A stretch of 64,000 bases of DNA from NCBI GenBank assembly GCA_964520905.1, contig CAZFQL010000001.1, forward strand, positions 215,470 to 279,469, given 5' to 3'. The DNA comes from JAGVIE01 sp964520905. GTDB taxonomy: Bacteria; Bacteroidota; Ignavibacteria; UBA10030; SZUA-254. Under the pieces are notes generated by a model. It saw only the letters and a program-made list of their open reading frames with translations, was not told the DNA's origin and searched no databases. Every line of letters starts with the position of its first letter. Positions within the stretch are counted from its first letter, which is position 1. The translations under genes were made by a program, and so were the position numbers. Below are positions 17,884 to 26,893 of this stretch, piece after piece.

Positions 17884-19542
17884 CTATTGCTTTGTTTCTG
17901 TTGTAATAAAAGTGGTTTGCTCAACATTGAGTTTTCGTAGATATGCGCCCGGCTCAAGATATTTACCCGTAGCGTTCCGGATTCGCTCGTACCACTCAAT
18001 CGATTCAGCCGGCATGTAAAGGTATTCAATCATCCATTTTGACACATCGGGATTTGATATCTTCTCGTTTCCGAACTTGCTTGCCAGCGCTTCATGCAAT
18101 TGGGCTGATATCATTTCACGCAATATCGCTGAATGATTACCGCAGGCGTTTTCGATATTCTGAATCGAGGGCGAAAATGTGAACATCGTTTTTCGATCGT
18201 CGGTAAAAAATAAATATTTGTTCGATATCGATTGTGCGAGCGAGTCTAAATTCCAGTTTGGGTTTTTATATATTTCATATTCAGTAAAAAAATCTGCCAA
18301 CATACTGCGCATACGAAATAATGCCGTGTTATTTCGCTTTAAGAGATATTGTCTTAAATCTTTCTCTTTTACCTTTGTAAATCTGGAAATCCACAATGAA
18401 TCGCCGGTATAATCTCCATGCATCTGTGCCACGCCATAATCGTAGGCGGTGGTAGATGTTCCCGGTATCGTTGCATAACCTTTCAGGATCGGATAATCGA
18501 CTTTCGTATGTGCTGCCATCAGACCGTGACCATATCCATCCAATCCTGCTCTGTAAAATCCTACGCCTTTCCCTTGCGGTATGATGGCCCGCAGGTCTTT
18601 CGGGATATTTACAGAGAAACACATACCTCTTTGTCCGGAATTTACCGATGTTATCGAGATAGGAAGTGAATCGAGATTGAAACCGATCCCTTTCTCAAAC
18701 CGATGAATGATGGTTAATGCGGAATCGGCTGGGAAGTACTTGTCAGGCAGTGATACGGTGTTGTGCTGCACGAAATCTATATCCCACGGTGTAAAATCTT
18801 TCATGCGAAGTTTCTTTTTGGCGGATGCGGTAAGCTTTTCATAATCCGGGCGGGTAAAAGTTTCCAGACTCGCCATAGTTTTATACAGCCACATCTCATC
18901 GATTGCTTCGAGGTAAAGCCGGAGTGAATAATAATTTGGGAAACCGAGCGTTTGCGCCTTCGTGTTGTACGCTTTAACGAGATTGAGGTAATCGGTTGTC
19001 ACTGATGCTGTAAATTGAGAAGCGGTGATCCACAGATTACGCCGGCGCGTTCGCTTCTTTTCTTCCCGAAGTGCAGGTATCAGCGTTTGCGGCGTGTACT
19101 GTTTACCGTCGATTGTAAATTTGAGATTAAAGTATTTTTGTGCCAGAGAATTTTTTAGCGATTCGATTTCCTGGTCGGCATAAATCGCACCGCCGAGAAA
19201 GCATCGGTGCCATAATTCAAGCCGTCGCGCAAGCATTTTATCGGCGAGCGAGGCAGATCGGCTTCGCCATTCTTCGATTATATTTAACGCTGTAGTATCA
19301 CGAAAAATTTCTGCCAGCCTGCCGCGTGCCGCCACTGCATCGCTCGAACCATCTTTTGAATACCGGCTCCAGTCTGATATCTGCACCTGTGAACATGCGG
19401 TTTCATACCGCTTCTCGAGAGAATCGAGGTAGGCGTAAAGCTCATCTTTTGATGCAACTCTCTGTTTCAGCTCTTTCTTGCAGGAAGTAAATGCAAGAAG
19501 CAACGCAACAACGAAAAACGCCGGTGAAATTTTCAGGGTCAT
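17884..19542 (-). CDS. Lipoprotein related to M2/M3-type peptidases but lacking the zinc motif
   Basis: A lipoprotein-type signal peptide ends FTSC (Cys21). The long mostly helical body (552 aa) has a layout like ACE-type (M2) or oligopeptidase (M3) gluzincins, for example the RRRNLWITASQ section and YNTKAQTLGFPNYYSL. Where those enzymes have HExGH, this protein has DGYGHGLMAAH near residue 340. The first zinc histidine and the catalytic glutamate are therefore missing, and no clear downstream Glu ligand is seen (TAYDYG). The relationship is inferred from pattern only. If correct, this is a non-catalytic binding protein in the envelope. It is co-oriented with the calcium-loop protein downstream (16 bp). 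Confidence 0.6.
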   Translation of the reverse strand: MTLKISPAFFVVALLLAFTSCKKELKQRVASKDELYAYLDSLEKRYETACSQVQISDWSRYSKDGSSDAVAARGRLAEIFRDTTALNIIEEWRSRSASLADKMLARRLELWHRCFLGGAIYADQEIESLKNSLAQKYFNLKFTIDGKQYTPQTLIPALREEKKRTRRRNLWITASQFTASVTTDYLNLVKAYNTKAQTLGFPNYYSLRLYLEAIDEMWLYKTMASLETFTRPDYEKLTASAKKKLRMKDFTPWDIDFVQHNTVSLPDKYFPADSALTIIHRFEKGIGFNLDSLPISITSVNSGQRGMCFSVNIPKDLRAIIPQGKGVGFYRAGLDGYGHGLMAAHTKVDYPILKGYATIPGTSTTAYDYGVAQMHGDYTGDSLWISRFTKVKEKDLRQYLLKRNNTALFRMRSMLADFFTEYEIYKNPNWNLDSLAQSISNKYLFFTDDRKTMFTFSPSIQNIENACGNHSAILREMISAQLHEALASKFGNEKISNPDVSKWMIEYLYMPAESIEWYERIRNATGKYLEPGAYLRKLNVEQTTFITTETKQ

Positions 19543-19614
19543 GCAGGTTTTTGAGGATTTTTTTTCTTGGATAATAAGATAATAAATATTTTATGGAATT
19601 GCCAAGAATCAGCG

Positions 19615-19902
19615 TCAGATGCCTTCTACAACGATCATCTTGCTCCGGGCTGTTTCATGCCGCAGCTTTTTGGGTTCACTGTATTCGGAAGAAGCCCACC
19701 ATTGCTTCGCACGCGATAAGCTTTCGAATTCAAGGATTACCAACCGATTCGGTTTCCAATCACCCTCGAGTATTTCAACCGGATTACCCCGGACGATGTA
19801 TTTGCCCCCGAATGCTGTAACGGTTTCGGCGGCTGACTTTTTATATTCTTCGTACCTGACCGGATCGGTAACGGTAATATCAACTATAACATATGCCGGC
19901 AT
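19615..19902 (-). CDS. DUF1330 family protein
   Basis: Small cytoplasmic protein (95 aa) of the DUF1330 ferredoxin-like dimeric alpha-beta barrel group. Typical features are AYVIVDITVTDPVRYEEYKK at the N-terminus, a GGKYIVRGNPVEILEGDW section and the central LVILEFESLSRAKQWWASSEY motif. Function is unknown in the family. It stands alone, with short intergenic stretches on both sides. Confidence 0.9.
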   Translation of the reverse strand: MPAYVIVDITVTDPVRYEEYKKSAAETVTAFGGKYIVRGNPVEILEGDWKPNRLVILEFESLSRAKQWWASSEYSEPKKLRHETARSKMIVVEGI

Positions 19903-20009
19903 GGAGTTATTCCTTATTGTATAAAAAATATTATTTAAATATAAACAAATATATCAAGGTTGATGCTGATTACAAATCTTTTGCTGTCATAATTAGTCTC
20001 GTTTGAAAA

Positions 20010-20555
20010 TCATTCGGGAAAAGGTTGGTCCTCAAACCACCGGTAGTCTCTGACGGCGAAAATTATTCCAAGAATAATTGATGTGCCACAGAGTAGAACA
20101 CCGACAATGAACACACCATCTCCGAGAGGTTCAGCGGCTTCGAGGTTGTTGGAGAGAAGCCAGTTCCAGTCGTGAATCAACCCTTTACCTATAAGATGAA
20201 GTTTGCGGACCGGCGCGTCTTTGATGTACACGCTCACATTCACCATATTCTCGCCCATCCAGAAGCCTGCCGCCCCGATGTACCAGTTCCGCTGTCGCGC
20301 AATAACGAGTGTGAGTGCAAGCGGCAGTAAAATCTGCGTTAAAGAACCGCCGAGGAAGTACATCCAGCGTCCGAAGAGTTTAAAAAGAAGATGACCCGCT
20401 TCGTGTATATATAAATTCATCCAGTCGGTTACCCAGAGAAAGAACGGCGGTCTGAATGTGCCCGATGCCGGATCGTACTCTGCCGCTAAAAAATATAAGA
20501 GGTATGCGAGATACGCATAAAGAAGAAGCTTGAGTGTGAGAAGAATGTATTTCAT
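20010..20555 (-). CDS. M50-like membrane protein with HEAGH motif
   Basis: Multi-pass membrane protein (181 aa) with about four helices. The motif YIHEAGHLLFKLFG lies just after the first helix, the HExxH arrangement of M50/site-2 protease relatives. A possible second metal site is EPLGDGVFIVG near residue 147, weaker than the usual NxxP...DG. The frame is open upstream to 20678, but ATG 20555 starts the hydrophobic helix directly and is preferred. A 34-bp element shared with the Lon-like protease gene lies 10 bp upstream. It could be an active intramembrane protease or a degenerate relative; I cannot decide from sequence alone. Confidence 0.75.
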   Translation of the reverse strand: MKYILLTLKLLLYAYLAYLLYFLAAEYDPASGTFRPPFFLWVTDWMNLYIHEAGHLLFKLFGRWMYFLGGSLTQILLPLALTLVIARQRNWYIGAAGFWMGENMVNVSVYIKDAPVRKLHLIGKGLIHDWNWLLSNNLEAAEPLGDGVFIVGVLLCGTSIILGIIFAVRDYRWFEDQPFPE

Positions 20556-20565
20556 AAGACATTTG

Positions 20566-20599
20566 AAAATAAGAACGTTTGGTGTAAATGGCAAATTGG
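20566..20599 (-). promoter_or_regulatory. Shared 34-bp upstream element, copy 1
   Basis: Two blocks of 14 and 15 bases (aaaataagaacgtt and taaatggcaaattgg, plus-strand reading) are identical to the copy at 29366-29399 and are separated by 5 differing bases. On the minus strand this reads TTTG, 20 bases, TATTTT, similar to the -33/-7 promoter of Bacteroidota, 10 bp before the ATG at 20555. Confidence 0.6.
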
Positions 20600-20777
20600 C
20601 CGATGTTGTTATAATGAAGGAAAACAAATGTATTTTTTCCTTTCTATTAATCAAAATATTCATTAAAGCCTTGAGCAAAAACTGTGGATTGATGTAATGA
20701 TAGATTAGACCCTTCCCCGATTTTTGGACGAGAAGCTAAGACATAAAATATTATTATTCTGTTTTCGTGTATAAACC

Positions 20778-20806
20778 TTGACTTTCACGAGAAAAGATGT
20801 TATACT
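20778..20806 (+). promoter_or_regulatory. Sigma-70-like promoter
   Basis: TTGACT (20778-20783), a 17-bp spacer and TATACT (20801-20806), ahead of the ORF at 20835, which has GAGGAGA as ribosome site. Confidence 0.55.
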
Positions 20807-20834
20807 TTCCATTGAAGGCAATAGAGGAGATTTC

Positions 20835-21227
20835 ATGAAACGCATATCATATTTGTTTTTACTTATAACCATGCTTTTCGGGTCGGTGAAAATCTATGCA
20901 AAATGGTCAACACCACCTATTATTGTGTTATCCTTTCTGTTAAGGAGGATATTCCTTTTTTCTCAATCATTTGATGTGTTGGAAAACTACCAGAACCCCT
21001 TCAATAATTCTGCCTTGATCGCGTACTACATTTCCAGCAATAGCCGTGTGAAAATCACTCTATATGATTTGCTAGTCCGAATGGTTAGAACCCTTGTCAA
21101 TGAAAGAAAAAAGAATGGAACTTACAGCATTTGTTTCAAGATAGACAATCTTACTAGTGGCACCTATTTCGCTGTATTGAAAACGAATTCAAATACATTA
21201 ACTCACAAATTACTTCTCATCAAATAA
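20835..21227 (+). CDS. Short ORF: signal peptide fused to a T9SS sorting domain
   Basis: The 130-residue product has a signal peptide (about 1-22, ending IYA), a 20-residue hydrophobic linker and then only a type A T9SS C-terminal sorting domain (ENYQNPFNNSALIAYYI ... LTSGTYFAVLKT ... KLLLIK). There is no cargo domain. The sorting domain matches that of the next gene, but conserved positions are changed (YPNPFN to YQNPFN, LGRVVKTLVNE to LVRMVRTLVNE). It is probably a paralogue that lost its middle by deletion. A good promoter and ribosome site (GAGGAGA, 20824-20830) suggest it may still be expressed. Confidence 0.6.
   Translation: MKRISYLFLLITMLFGSVKIYAKWSTPPIIVLSFLLRRIFLFSQSFDVLENYQNPFNNSALIAYYISSNSRVKITLYDLLVRMVRTLVNERKKNGTYSICFKIDNLTSGTYFAVLKTNSNTLTHKLLLIK
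21199..21227 (+). repeat. 29-bp direct repeat, copy 1
   Basis: Identical to 22090-22118. It encodes the last residues (THKLLLIK and stop) of two neighbouring T9SS sorting domains, a trace of tandem duplication with an 891-bp period. Confidence 0.8.
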
Positions 21228-21242
21228 CGAAAGGAGGTGATT

Positions 21243-22118
21243 ATGAAAATATTCCATATAGTTTTTTCGTTCATTGCACTTACTTCGTTTGTAATGTCCC
21301 AGACACCAGACTCGCTCAATTTTTTTCCCGCACACGCTGGTGATGTACGGCAGTACCGTTCACAATTCACCGGCGAGATTACAATAACAGAATACCTTGA
21401 TAAGGATTCAACTGATCAATTTGGGAACATATTTATCTGGTATCATAATGCTGGCTGGGGAACTTTTAATATTTATAAAATAGATTCGTCAGGTAATGTT
21501 TATATACTCTATTCAGTGAGCGACACTGGTTATGTGCCGTTACTTTATAAACTAAGTGCAGACACTGGGACTGTGTGGACATATCTAAAAAGAGATAGAG
21601 ATAGTATTCTTGCTAAAGTCGTGGGGATTTTCCCAGGTTTCGTATATGGTAAACAAGTAACAGTTAAAAAAATTGAATATACAAAATATTCAGAATTCGG
21701 TTCGTTTTGGTTAGGCAACCGATATTTGGCGACGGGATTTGGAATGGTACAATGGGACATTGAACCATCGGATGTTTATTATCTTGCAGGGGCAATAATA
21801 AATGGTGTACACTATGGAACAATTGTTTCTGTGAAAACAGATTTAACTTTTCCCGAATCGTTTGAAGTGTTAACGAATTATCCCAACCCGTTTAACAATG
21901 GAACTGTTATTTCATATACTATTTCATCGGAAAGCCATGTGGAAATTACGATCTACGACGTTTTAGGACGGGTTGTAAAAACACTTGTCAATGAAAATCA
22001 ACAAAAAGGAGAGCATCAAATTTCTTTTAATGGAAATGGTCTTACCAGCGGTATTTATTTTGCTGTTCTACAAACTGTTTCAAAGACACTAACTCACAAA
22101 TTACTTCTCATCAAATAA
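21243..22118 (+). CDS. Secreted protein with T9SS sorting domain
   Basis: The 291-residue product has a signal peptide (about 1-18, ending VMSQ). The N-terminal cargo of about 185 residues is unrecognised and rich in beta strands (FFPAHAGDVRQYRS, YKLSADTGTVWTYL). A type A sorting domain starts at NYPNPFNNGTVISYTI and ends in THKLLLIK. It should be exported and anchored or released by the type IX system, whose machinery is not in this window. A strong AAAGGAGG ribosome site precedes ATG 21243. The cargo resembles lipoprotein-like domains seen with such sorting domains in this phylum, but no function can be named. Confidence 0.8.
   Translation: MKIFHIVFSFIALTSFVMSQTPDSLNFFPAHAGDVRQYRSQFTGEITITEYLDKDSTDQFGNIFIWYHNAGWGTFNIYKIDSSGNVYILYSVSDTGYVPLLYKLSADTGTVWTYLKRDRDSILAKVVGIFPGFVYGKQVTVKKIEYTKYSEFGSFWLGNRYLATGFGMVQWDIEPSDVYYLAGAIINGVHYGTIVSVKTDLTFPESFEVLTNYPNPFNNGTVISYTISSESHVEITIYDVLGRVVKTLVNENQQKGEHQISFNGNGLTSGIYFAVLQTVSKTLTHKLLLIK
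22090..22118 (+). repeat. 29-bp direct repeat, copy 2
   Basis: Exact copy of 21199-21227 at the 3' end of the downstream paralogue. Confidence 0.8.
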
Positions 22119-22132
22119 TACTGGAGGTTGTT

Positions 22133-24160
22133 ATGTTTACCCGAATAGCAGTACACTTAGTTTGTGTTGTTATTTTATCCTTAACAACAGCCTATGCTGC
22201 GGACGAAAATTCTTGTGGCGTGCAAACTCAGCAGCAGCAAACGCAAATAGGCGGCGCTTATTGCACAGCATCTGGAACTATAAAAGCGGTCTTCATTTTT
22301 ATTGACTTCAAGGATGATATGGAAGATCGCACGAATTCAACGTGGCCCGTTGGCACAGGACCAAACTTCTTGAATAGTATTGTGGATGAAACCGAAACGC
22401 AAAACTCCGGAACGTATGCAAACGTTTCAACATTTTTTAACGATCAGAGTTTCGGACAATTCAAAATGATTGGGAAGGCATATTACGTTCAAGCACCTGA
22501 ATCTCTTGCTTATTACAAAAGAGTGCATCCATGGGATGAAGTTGCATATTCATCACAAGACGTAATTCAAATTCTCGACCAATCAGTTAATTTTTCAGAT
22601 TTTGATAGATGGATAAGCAGTTACTACAGCCACTCACCCGGTACAGATGGAAAAGTAGATATGGTATTCTTTTGCTATCGAAGGTGGTATAGCGAAGCTC
22701 CAAGTTTTTCATATGAGGGTTGGTGGCCAGCAGATTTGCCGGGTGACGTTTATGTCGATAGTGGTGTGAGGAGAATTGGTGGTGCCCAGACAGTTGATGT
22801 TCTGAATATGATTCAATATCCTGATTGGGGAAGAAGCGTACAGAATGTGGTGCACGAATTCGGTCATGTATGGGGTTTAAACCATCAATACGCTCCTGGA
22901 ATGTGGGCACTAATGGGTCAACGATATCCGAGCACGAGCAGTTTTATGAATGCCTTTGAAAGAGCACAACTTGGATGGATTGTTTATCATGATATTACTT
23001 CTTCCCAAATAGCGTCATTGCGTGATTTTGGAGCCTATGGCGATGCGTATAGAATTTCATTAGGCAATGGAGAATATTTTATTTTGGAAAATCATCAACG
23101 AAACAGCATTTATGATAATCCTGATGTAAATGTTCCCGCAGCAAAAGGATTATATACTCTTCGCCAATTTTCATTTCAGTATTCTCCTTATGCAGGCAAT
23201 TTAAAAATTGAAACTGCTGATGGTCGTTTTAATTGGTCAAATCCAAGTTGGGGGATTTTTCCAGGGACAAATGTTTTTTACCCCACATTTCAAAGAGGAG
23301 TCAGCAATAGAACACTAGGTTCAAATGACCGAGACTTGTTGTCTGCTGTTAATCCTAATACTGGTCAACAAGGTTACTATTATTTAATTGCTAAAGTTGA
23401 TGAAATATCGGGACAGACAGTCTATGGTTCTTTCTACAAAGGTGATGGGAAAGATGCTTTTAATTTGGGATTTAACACTGTTTTCACACCTTGGAGTAAT
23501 CCTTCTGCTTGCTCAAAAAATGGAACACTATCAAATGTTGGAATAGAAATATTACCATCATCTACTTCAACTTTGGATATTCAGTTTTTCATCGGAAATC
23601 CTCTAAGCGCTTCCCCGTCAAGACCTCAAGATGTCCGAACAACATCAGTTGTAAATGGTAGCACCTCACTAGTTTGGACTGCAAATCCAGAAACAGATGT
23701 TTCTGGATACAACATCTATCGCGGTGTTGCTTACTCTGGCAGCAGTGAACCAACTTACACTAAGATCAACTCATTGATCGTGACCACAATCTCCTACACA
23801 GACAACAATTACGAGTCCATCGCAGGGCTTCCACAAAACATCGATCTCTACCACCGATATAGAATAACTGCCGTGGATAACGAAGGTAAAGAATCCGTCA
23901 AGTCAGAATACGTTGATGCCTATTTCACTCATGTTGCAAATGGCTCAATTAGTTCCAATCGGACTTGGCAAATTGACGTCAGATTAGTTTCTGATGCAAC
24001 AGTCACAAGCGGTAATATCCTCACAGTTTTTCCCAGTACAACAGTAAAGGTTGTCAATGGTTATACATTAACCATCAACGGTAAACTAATCGCAAAAGGA
24101 GACCCAAACAATAGAATTACTTTTACATCCAATAATTCAAATCCATCTGCAGGCGATTGA
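22133..24160 (+). CDS. Secreted M6-like metalloprotease, N-terminal part up to in-frame TGA
   Basis: Secreted zinc protease. A signal peptide (about 1-22, ending AYAA) precedes the catalytic domain. The zinc site VVHEFGHVWGLNH lies near residues 239-251, a metzincin-type HExxHxxGxxH also seen in M6-like families, with a following Met (WALMGQ) as a possible Met-turn. After about residue 500 comes a fibronectin type III domain (RPQDVRTTSVV ... YRITAVDNEGKES), then the start of a parallel beta-helix (VKVVNGYTLTINGKLIAKG). The frame stops at TGA 24158-24160 after SNPSAGD, where relatives continue GDWQGI. The same frame goes on from 24161 with QGIICSGGG, so a TGG-to-TGA change splits one gene of 1192 codons. 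The N-terminal piece still holds the whole catalytic domain. Confidence 0.85.
   Translation: MFTRIAVHLVCVVILSLTTAYAADENSCGVQTQQQQTQIGGAYCTASGTIKAVFIFIDFKDDMEDRTNSTWPVGTGPNFLNSIVDETETQNSGTYANVSTFFNDQSFGQFKMIGKAYYVQAPESLAYYKRVHPWDEVAYSSQDVIQILDQSVNFSDFDRWISSYYSHSPGTDGKVDMVFFCYRRWYSEAPSFSYEGWWPADLPGDVYVDSGVRRIGGAQTVDVLNMIQYPDWGRSVQNVVHEFGHVWGLNHQYAPGMWALMGQRYPSTSSFMNAFERAQLGWIVYHDITSSQIASLRDFGAYGDAYRISLGNGEYFILENHQRNSIYDNPDVNVPAAKGLYTLRQFSFQYSPYAGNLKIETADGRFNWSNPSWGIFPGTNVFYPTFQRGVSNRTLGSNDRDLLSAVNPNTGQQGYYYLIAKVDEISGQTVYGSFYKGDGKDAFNLGFNTVFTPWSNPSACSKNGTLSNVGIEILPSSTSTLDIQFFIGNPLSASPSRPQDVRTTSVVNGSTSLVWTANPETDVSGYNIYRGVAYSGSSEPTYTKINSLIVTTISYTDNNYESIAGLPQNIDLYHRYRITAVDNEGKESVKSEYVDAYFTHVANGSISSNRTWQIDVRLVSDATVTSGNILTVFPSTTVKVVNGYTLTINGKLIAKGDPNNRITFTSNNSNPSAGD
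24158..24160 (+). other. In-frame TGA splitting the metalloprotease gene
   Basis: TGA followed by CAA GGC, where a tryptophan codon TGG is expected (GDW-QGI). The frame before and after is the same and needs no shift. It could be a nonsense mutation, a base-call error or a leaky stop. Confidence 0.75.
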
Positions 24161-24241
24161 CAAGGCATCATTTGCTCAGGCGGCGGCCCTGATACACTAA
24201 CCTACTGCAATATCAAATATGCATACGACGGTCTCCGATTA

Positions 24242-25711
24242 ATGAATACTGCTGCCAATAGCTACATGCAAAATGATACAATCTCACGCTCGGCAAATTA
24301 TGGACTGTTTGTTTCTAACACAGGAACAGCAAACACTTCCTTGAAAATGTATAAATGCGGTGTGAGTTATAACGATGGGAGAGCAATTCAAGTCAATAAT
24401 GCAAAAATCCTTATATCATATTCACGAATCGAGAGCAATGAATTGCAATCGATCGGTGTGTCGAATGTTTACGTTTGTAACGGTGGAAAAGTTTATATGG
24501 ACAGCACACGAATCCAGAATAATATTGGCAGCGGCATTGATATCAGCGGAACAAACTCAAGAGTTTCACTTAGTATCAATGAAGTAACCAAGGGCTACAA
24601 TACAGTAACACAAAATGGAGTTGGCGAGATATATGTACATAATTCTGCTACTGCATTCCTTGGATATATAGGATCAGGCGGGCCAATAGGAGGATGGAAT
24701 AATGTATATAATAACGGAACCTACACCGGTCGTTTAATCAACAATGCCACAACAACAACAGTCCGAGCTCGGTACACTTACTGGGGTACACATAGGCCCA
24801 ATGAATACGTTGGACCTGTCGATACGCTTTATCAACTTGGAAGCGCAGTCAACACACCTTCAAAAACGGTATTTACTCTGCCGGAAGAAGGGCAATTAGC
24901 TTATGACCTTGATATACAGGAGATGCTTGATTGGTTGAAACAATTAAAGAATGACATTGAAGCGAACAGAGACAATGCAGAAGATGCCTTTTATCAGCTT
25001 GCACTTCATGCAGGTCCCGGAGGAGAATATCAAAGTGTGCTGTCTGTATCGTGGGAAACTTTCTTAAGTACAATCGAGACATCCACGTTACCAGTGAAGC
25101 TGAAAATGTTAGCAGTTGGACTTCGCCTTCAATCGATGTTGGATCAGAATCAGTTTCGGAGTGCGATTACATTATCGAATCAGATACTAAGCCGGAAAGG
25201 TATCACTACCGACATGTGGTTATATTGCCAGACCAGAAAGATATTTGCATCAGTTGGACTGGGCGACAGTCTCAACGCTTGGTCAACCTTCAATGGAATA
25301 AAGGATTATGGTGGGATTATCGATAGCTCAGCGATTAAAACGATGGAAGAATATCTCACACTTACAATGGGTCTCAACAACGGAAAAGTTGCCAGTGTAA
25401 ATAATCCGTTCGGGAATAACGATGAGAGTACTGACGGCATAAAACCCACAGTATATTCACTTGTGCAGAATTATCCAAACCCATTCAATCCCCTAACTCT
25501 CATCCAGTATGGACTGCCGGAGCAATCACATGTAACACTGAAAATCTATGATATACTTGGTCGTGAAGTTAGAACACTTGTCGACGAAGTCCAGGAAGAA
25601 GGGTACAGGTCGGTAATGTTTGATGCAAGCAGTATACCAAGCGGTGTATATTTCTACCGTATACAGGCGGGCGGCTTCAACGATATAAAGAAAATGGTAC
25701 TTGTCCGATAG
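24242..25711 (+). pseudogene. C-terminal part of the split metalloprotease: beta-helix plus T9SS domain
   Basis: Same reading frame as the upstream protease fragment and open from 24161; the first ATG is at 24242. It encodes the rest of a right-handed beta-helix (repeated short strands such as LKMYKCGVSYNDGRAI and VYMDSTRIQNNIGSGIDI). A helical section of about 180 residues (LDWLKQLKNDIEANRDNAED) and a complete T9SS type A sorting domain follow (NYPNPFNPLTLIQYGLPEQ ... ILGREVRTLVDE ... SGVYFYRIQAGG). No signal peptide or ribosome site precedes the ATG, so it is unlikely to be made alone. If the TGA is real and not read through, the protease loses its sorting signal and would not leave through the type IX system. 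Confidence 0.75.
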
Positions 25712-25734
25712 TATTATCTTAATTAACGTAACAC

Positions 25735-25769
25735 AAGCCGGCTCGGATAACGGGTCGGCTTTTATTTTG
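25735..25769 (+). terminator. Terminator between convergent genes
   Basis: AAGCCGGCTCG (25735-25745) pairs with CGGGTCGGCTT (25751-25761), with two G-T pairs and loop GATAA. TTTTATTTT follows. The T-run covers the stop codon of the opposite-strand gene. Confidence 0.8.
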
Positions 25770-26880
25770 CCAAAATCATCTTTCGCGTCTCGGAGATATT
25801 ACCAACCTGCAATCGATAATAATAGGTTCCGCTTGCAATACCGGAAGCATTCCATTTAACATCGTAACTTCCTTGCTGTTTTGTCTCATCGATCAGAGTC
25901 GCTATCTCTCTGCCGATTGCATCGTACACTTTTAAACTGACGTGACTCCAATCTCCGATTTGAAATCTGAAATCTGTTGTCGGGTTGAACGGATTCGGGT
26001 GGTTTTGTTCCAGCGTGAATGATCGCGGGCGCAAACCGGTTGCTTCATTAACTGCGTTGATCACTTGCGCATTATACCATGCGGTATACCACAATGATGC
26101 CAAAGCAACCGTTGCCTGCTGGATTTCATCCTTAGTAAAACCTCCGGTTTTTTGCCAGAGAGCTTCATAGTAAGCCGCCGGCGGTGTTCCGGAACCGTTC
26201 CATCCTGAAATAATCTTCGATAAAGAATCAGCCGCAATCAACGTATCGACAAGTGAATTTGAATGATATATAAAATTAAAAACGTAATCGAGCGGCGCAG
26301 TAATATATTGAATTGAATCGGGATGAACGGTAATATACGACTGATAGGTGTTGATCATCTGTGATTCATAACGGAAATGCAATCCGCCGGGATTGTAATT
26401 GACGGTACAATGAAGCGGCTGATGTCCATCGGCAACATAATGACCGAGATCGCTCATGGTGGTTTCCACTTTGACCATATCGCCCCTCGAGAGCTGTGCG
26501 GTCAACGAATCCAGCACCATCGCTATTGCCCATGGCAGCGTACCCTGGCTTTTTACATAAGCTCTTCCGTATAAAATTATCATGGAATCGAGACTATGCG
26601 GGAGGTTGAGATAATCGGGATAGATATCGATATCGAGGTAGTGTCTTGTATCTTCTGCAAAGAACGAAGTGTCGCTGTAATCTTTCCGGTAATCGGCATC
26701 GGATGCGTGTGCCTGATAAAAAAGACTATCGGCTTTAAGTGCAGACATGGATCCGGGCAGATGCATGACGGCTTTTAGGTTGATTAATTTGTGCGCGGTA
26801 GAACCCCACGCATATGCGAAGTTCAGTGAAAGGAATAAAAGTGGCAGGCATCCGATAAGGATGCTTATATAGCGTTTCAT
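25762..26880 (-). CDS. S1/P1 nuclease or zinc-dependent phospholipase C family, T9SS sorted
   Basis: Secreted trinuclear-zinc phosphoesterase. A signal peptide (1-24, ending AYA) is cut to leave Trp25 at the mature N-terminus, which in this family binds zinc through its amino group (AWGSTAHKLIN, with His30). Further metal residues are visible in DTRHYLDID and LGHYVADGHQPLHCTVNYN. S1/P1 nucleases cut single-stranded nucleic acids and the sister family cleaves phospholipids; sequence alone does not separate them here. A sorting domain forms the last 80 residues (NHPNPFNPTTDFRFQI ... GTYYYRLQVGN). It starts 13 bp after the Lon-like gene on the same strand. Confidence 0.85.
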   Translation of the reverse strand: MKRYISILIGCLPLLFLSLNFAYAWGSTAHKLINLKAVMHLPGSMSALKADSLFYQAHASDADYRKDYSDTSFFAEDTRHYLDIDIYPDYLNLPHSLDSMIILYGRAYVKSQGTLPWAIAMVLDSLTAQLSRGDMVKVETTMSDLGHYVADGHQPLHCTVNYNPGGLHFRYESQMINTYQSYITVHPDSIQYITAPLDYVFNFIYHSNSLVDTLIAADSLSKIISGWNGSGTPPAAYYEALWQKTGGFTKDEIQQATVALASLWYTAWYNAQVINAVNEATGLRPRSFTLEQNHPNPFNPTTDFRFQIGDWSHVSLKVYDAIGREIATLIDETKQQGSYDVKWNASGIASGTYYYRLQVGNISETRKMILAK

Positions 26881-26893
26881 CGGGATCTTTCTT

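Noticed and set aside
24158..24160. TGA reassigned to tryptophan in this genome
   Set aside because: TGA ends mrdA, mreC and mreD at exactly the expected places, with overlapping starts of the next genes, so TGA is a normal stop here.
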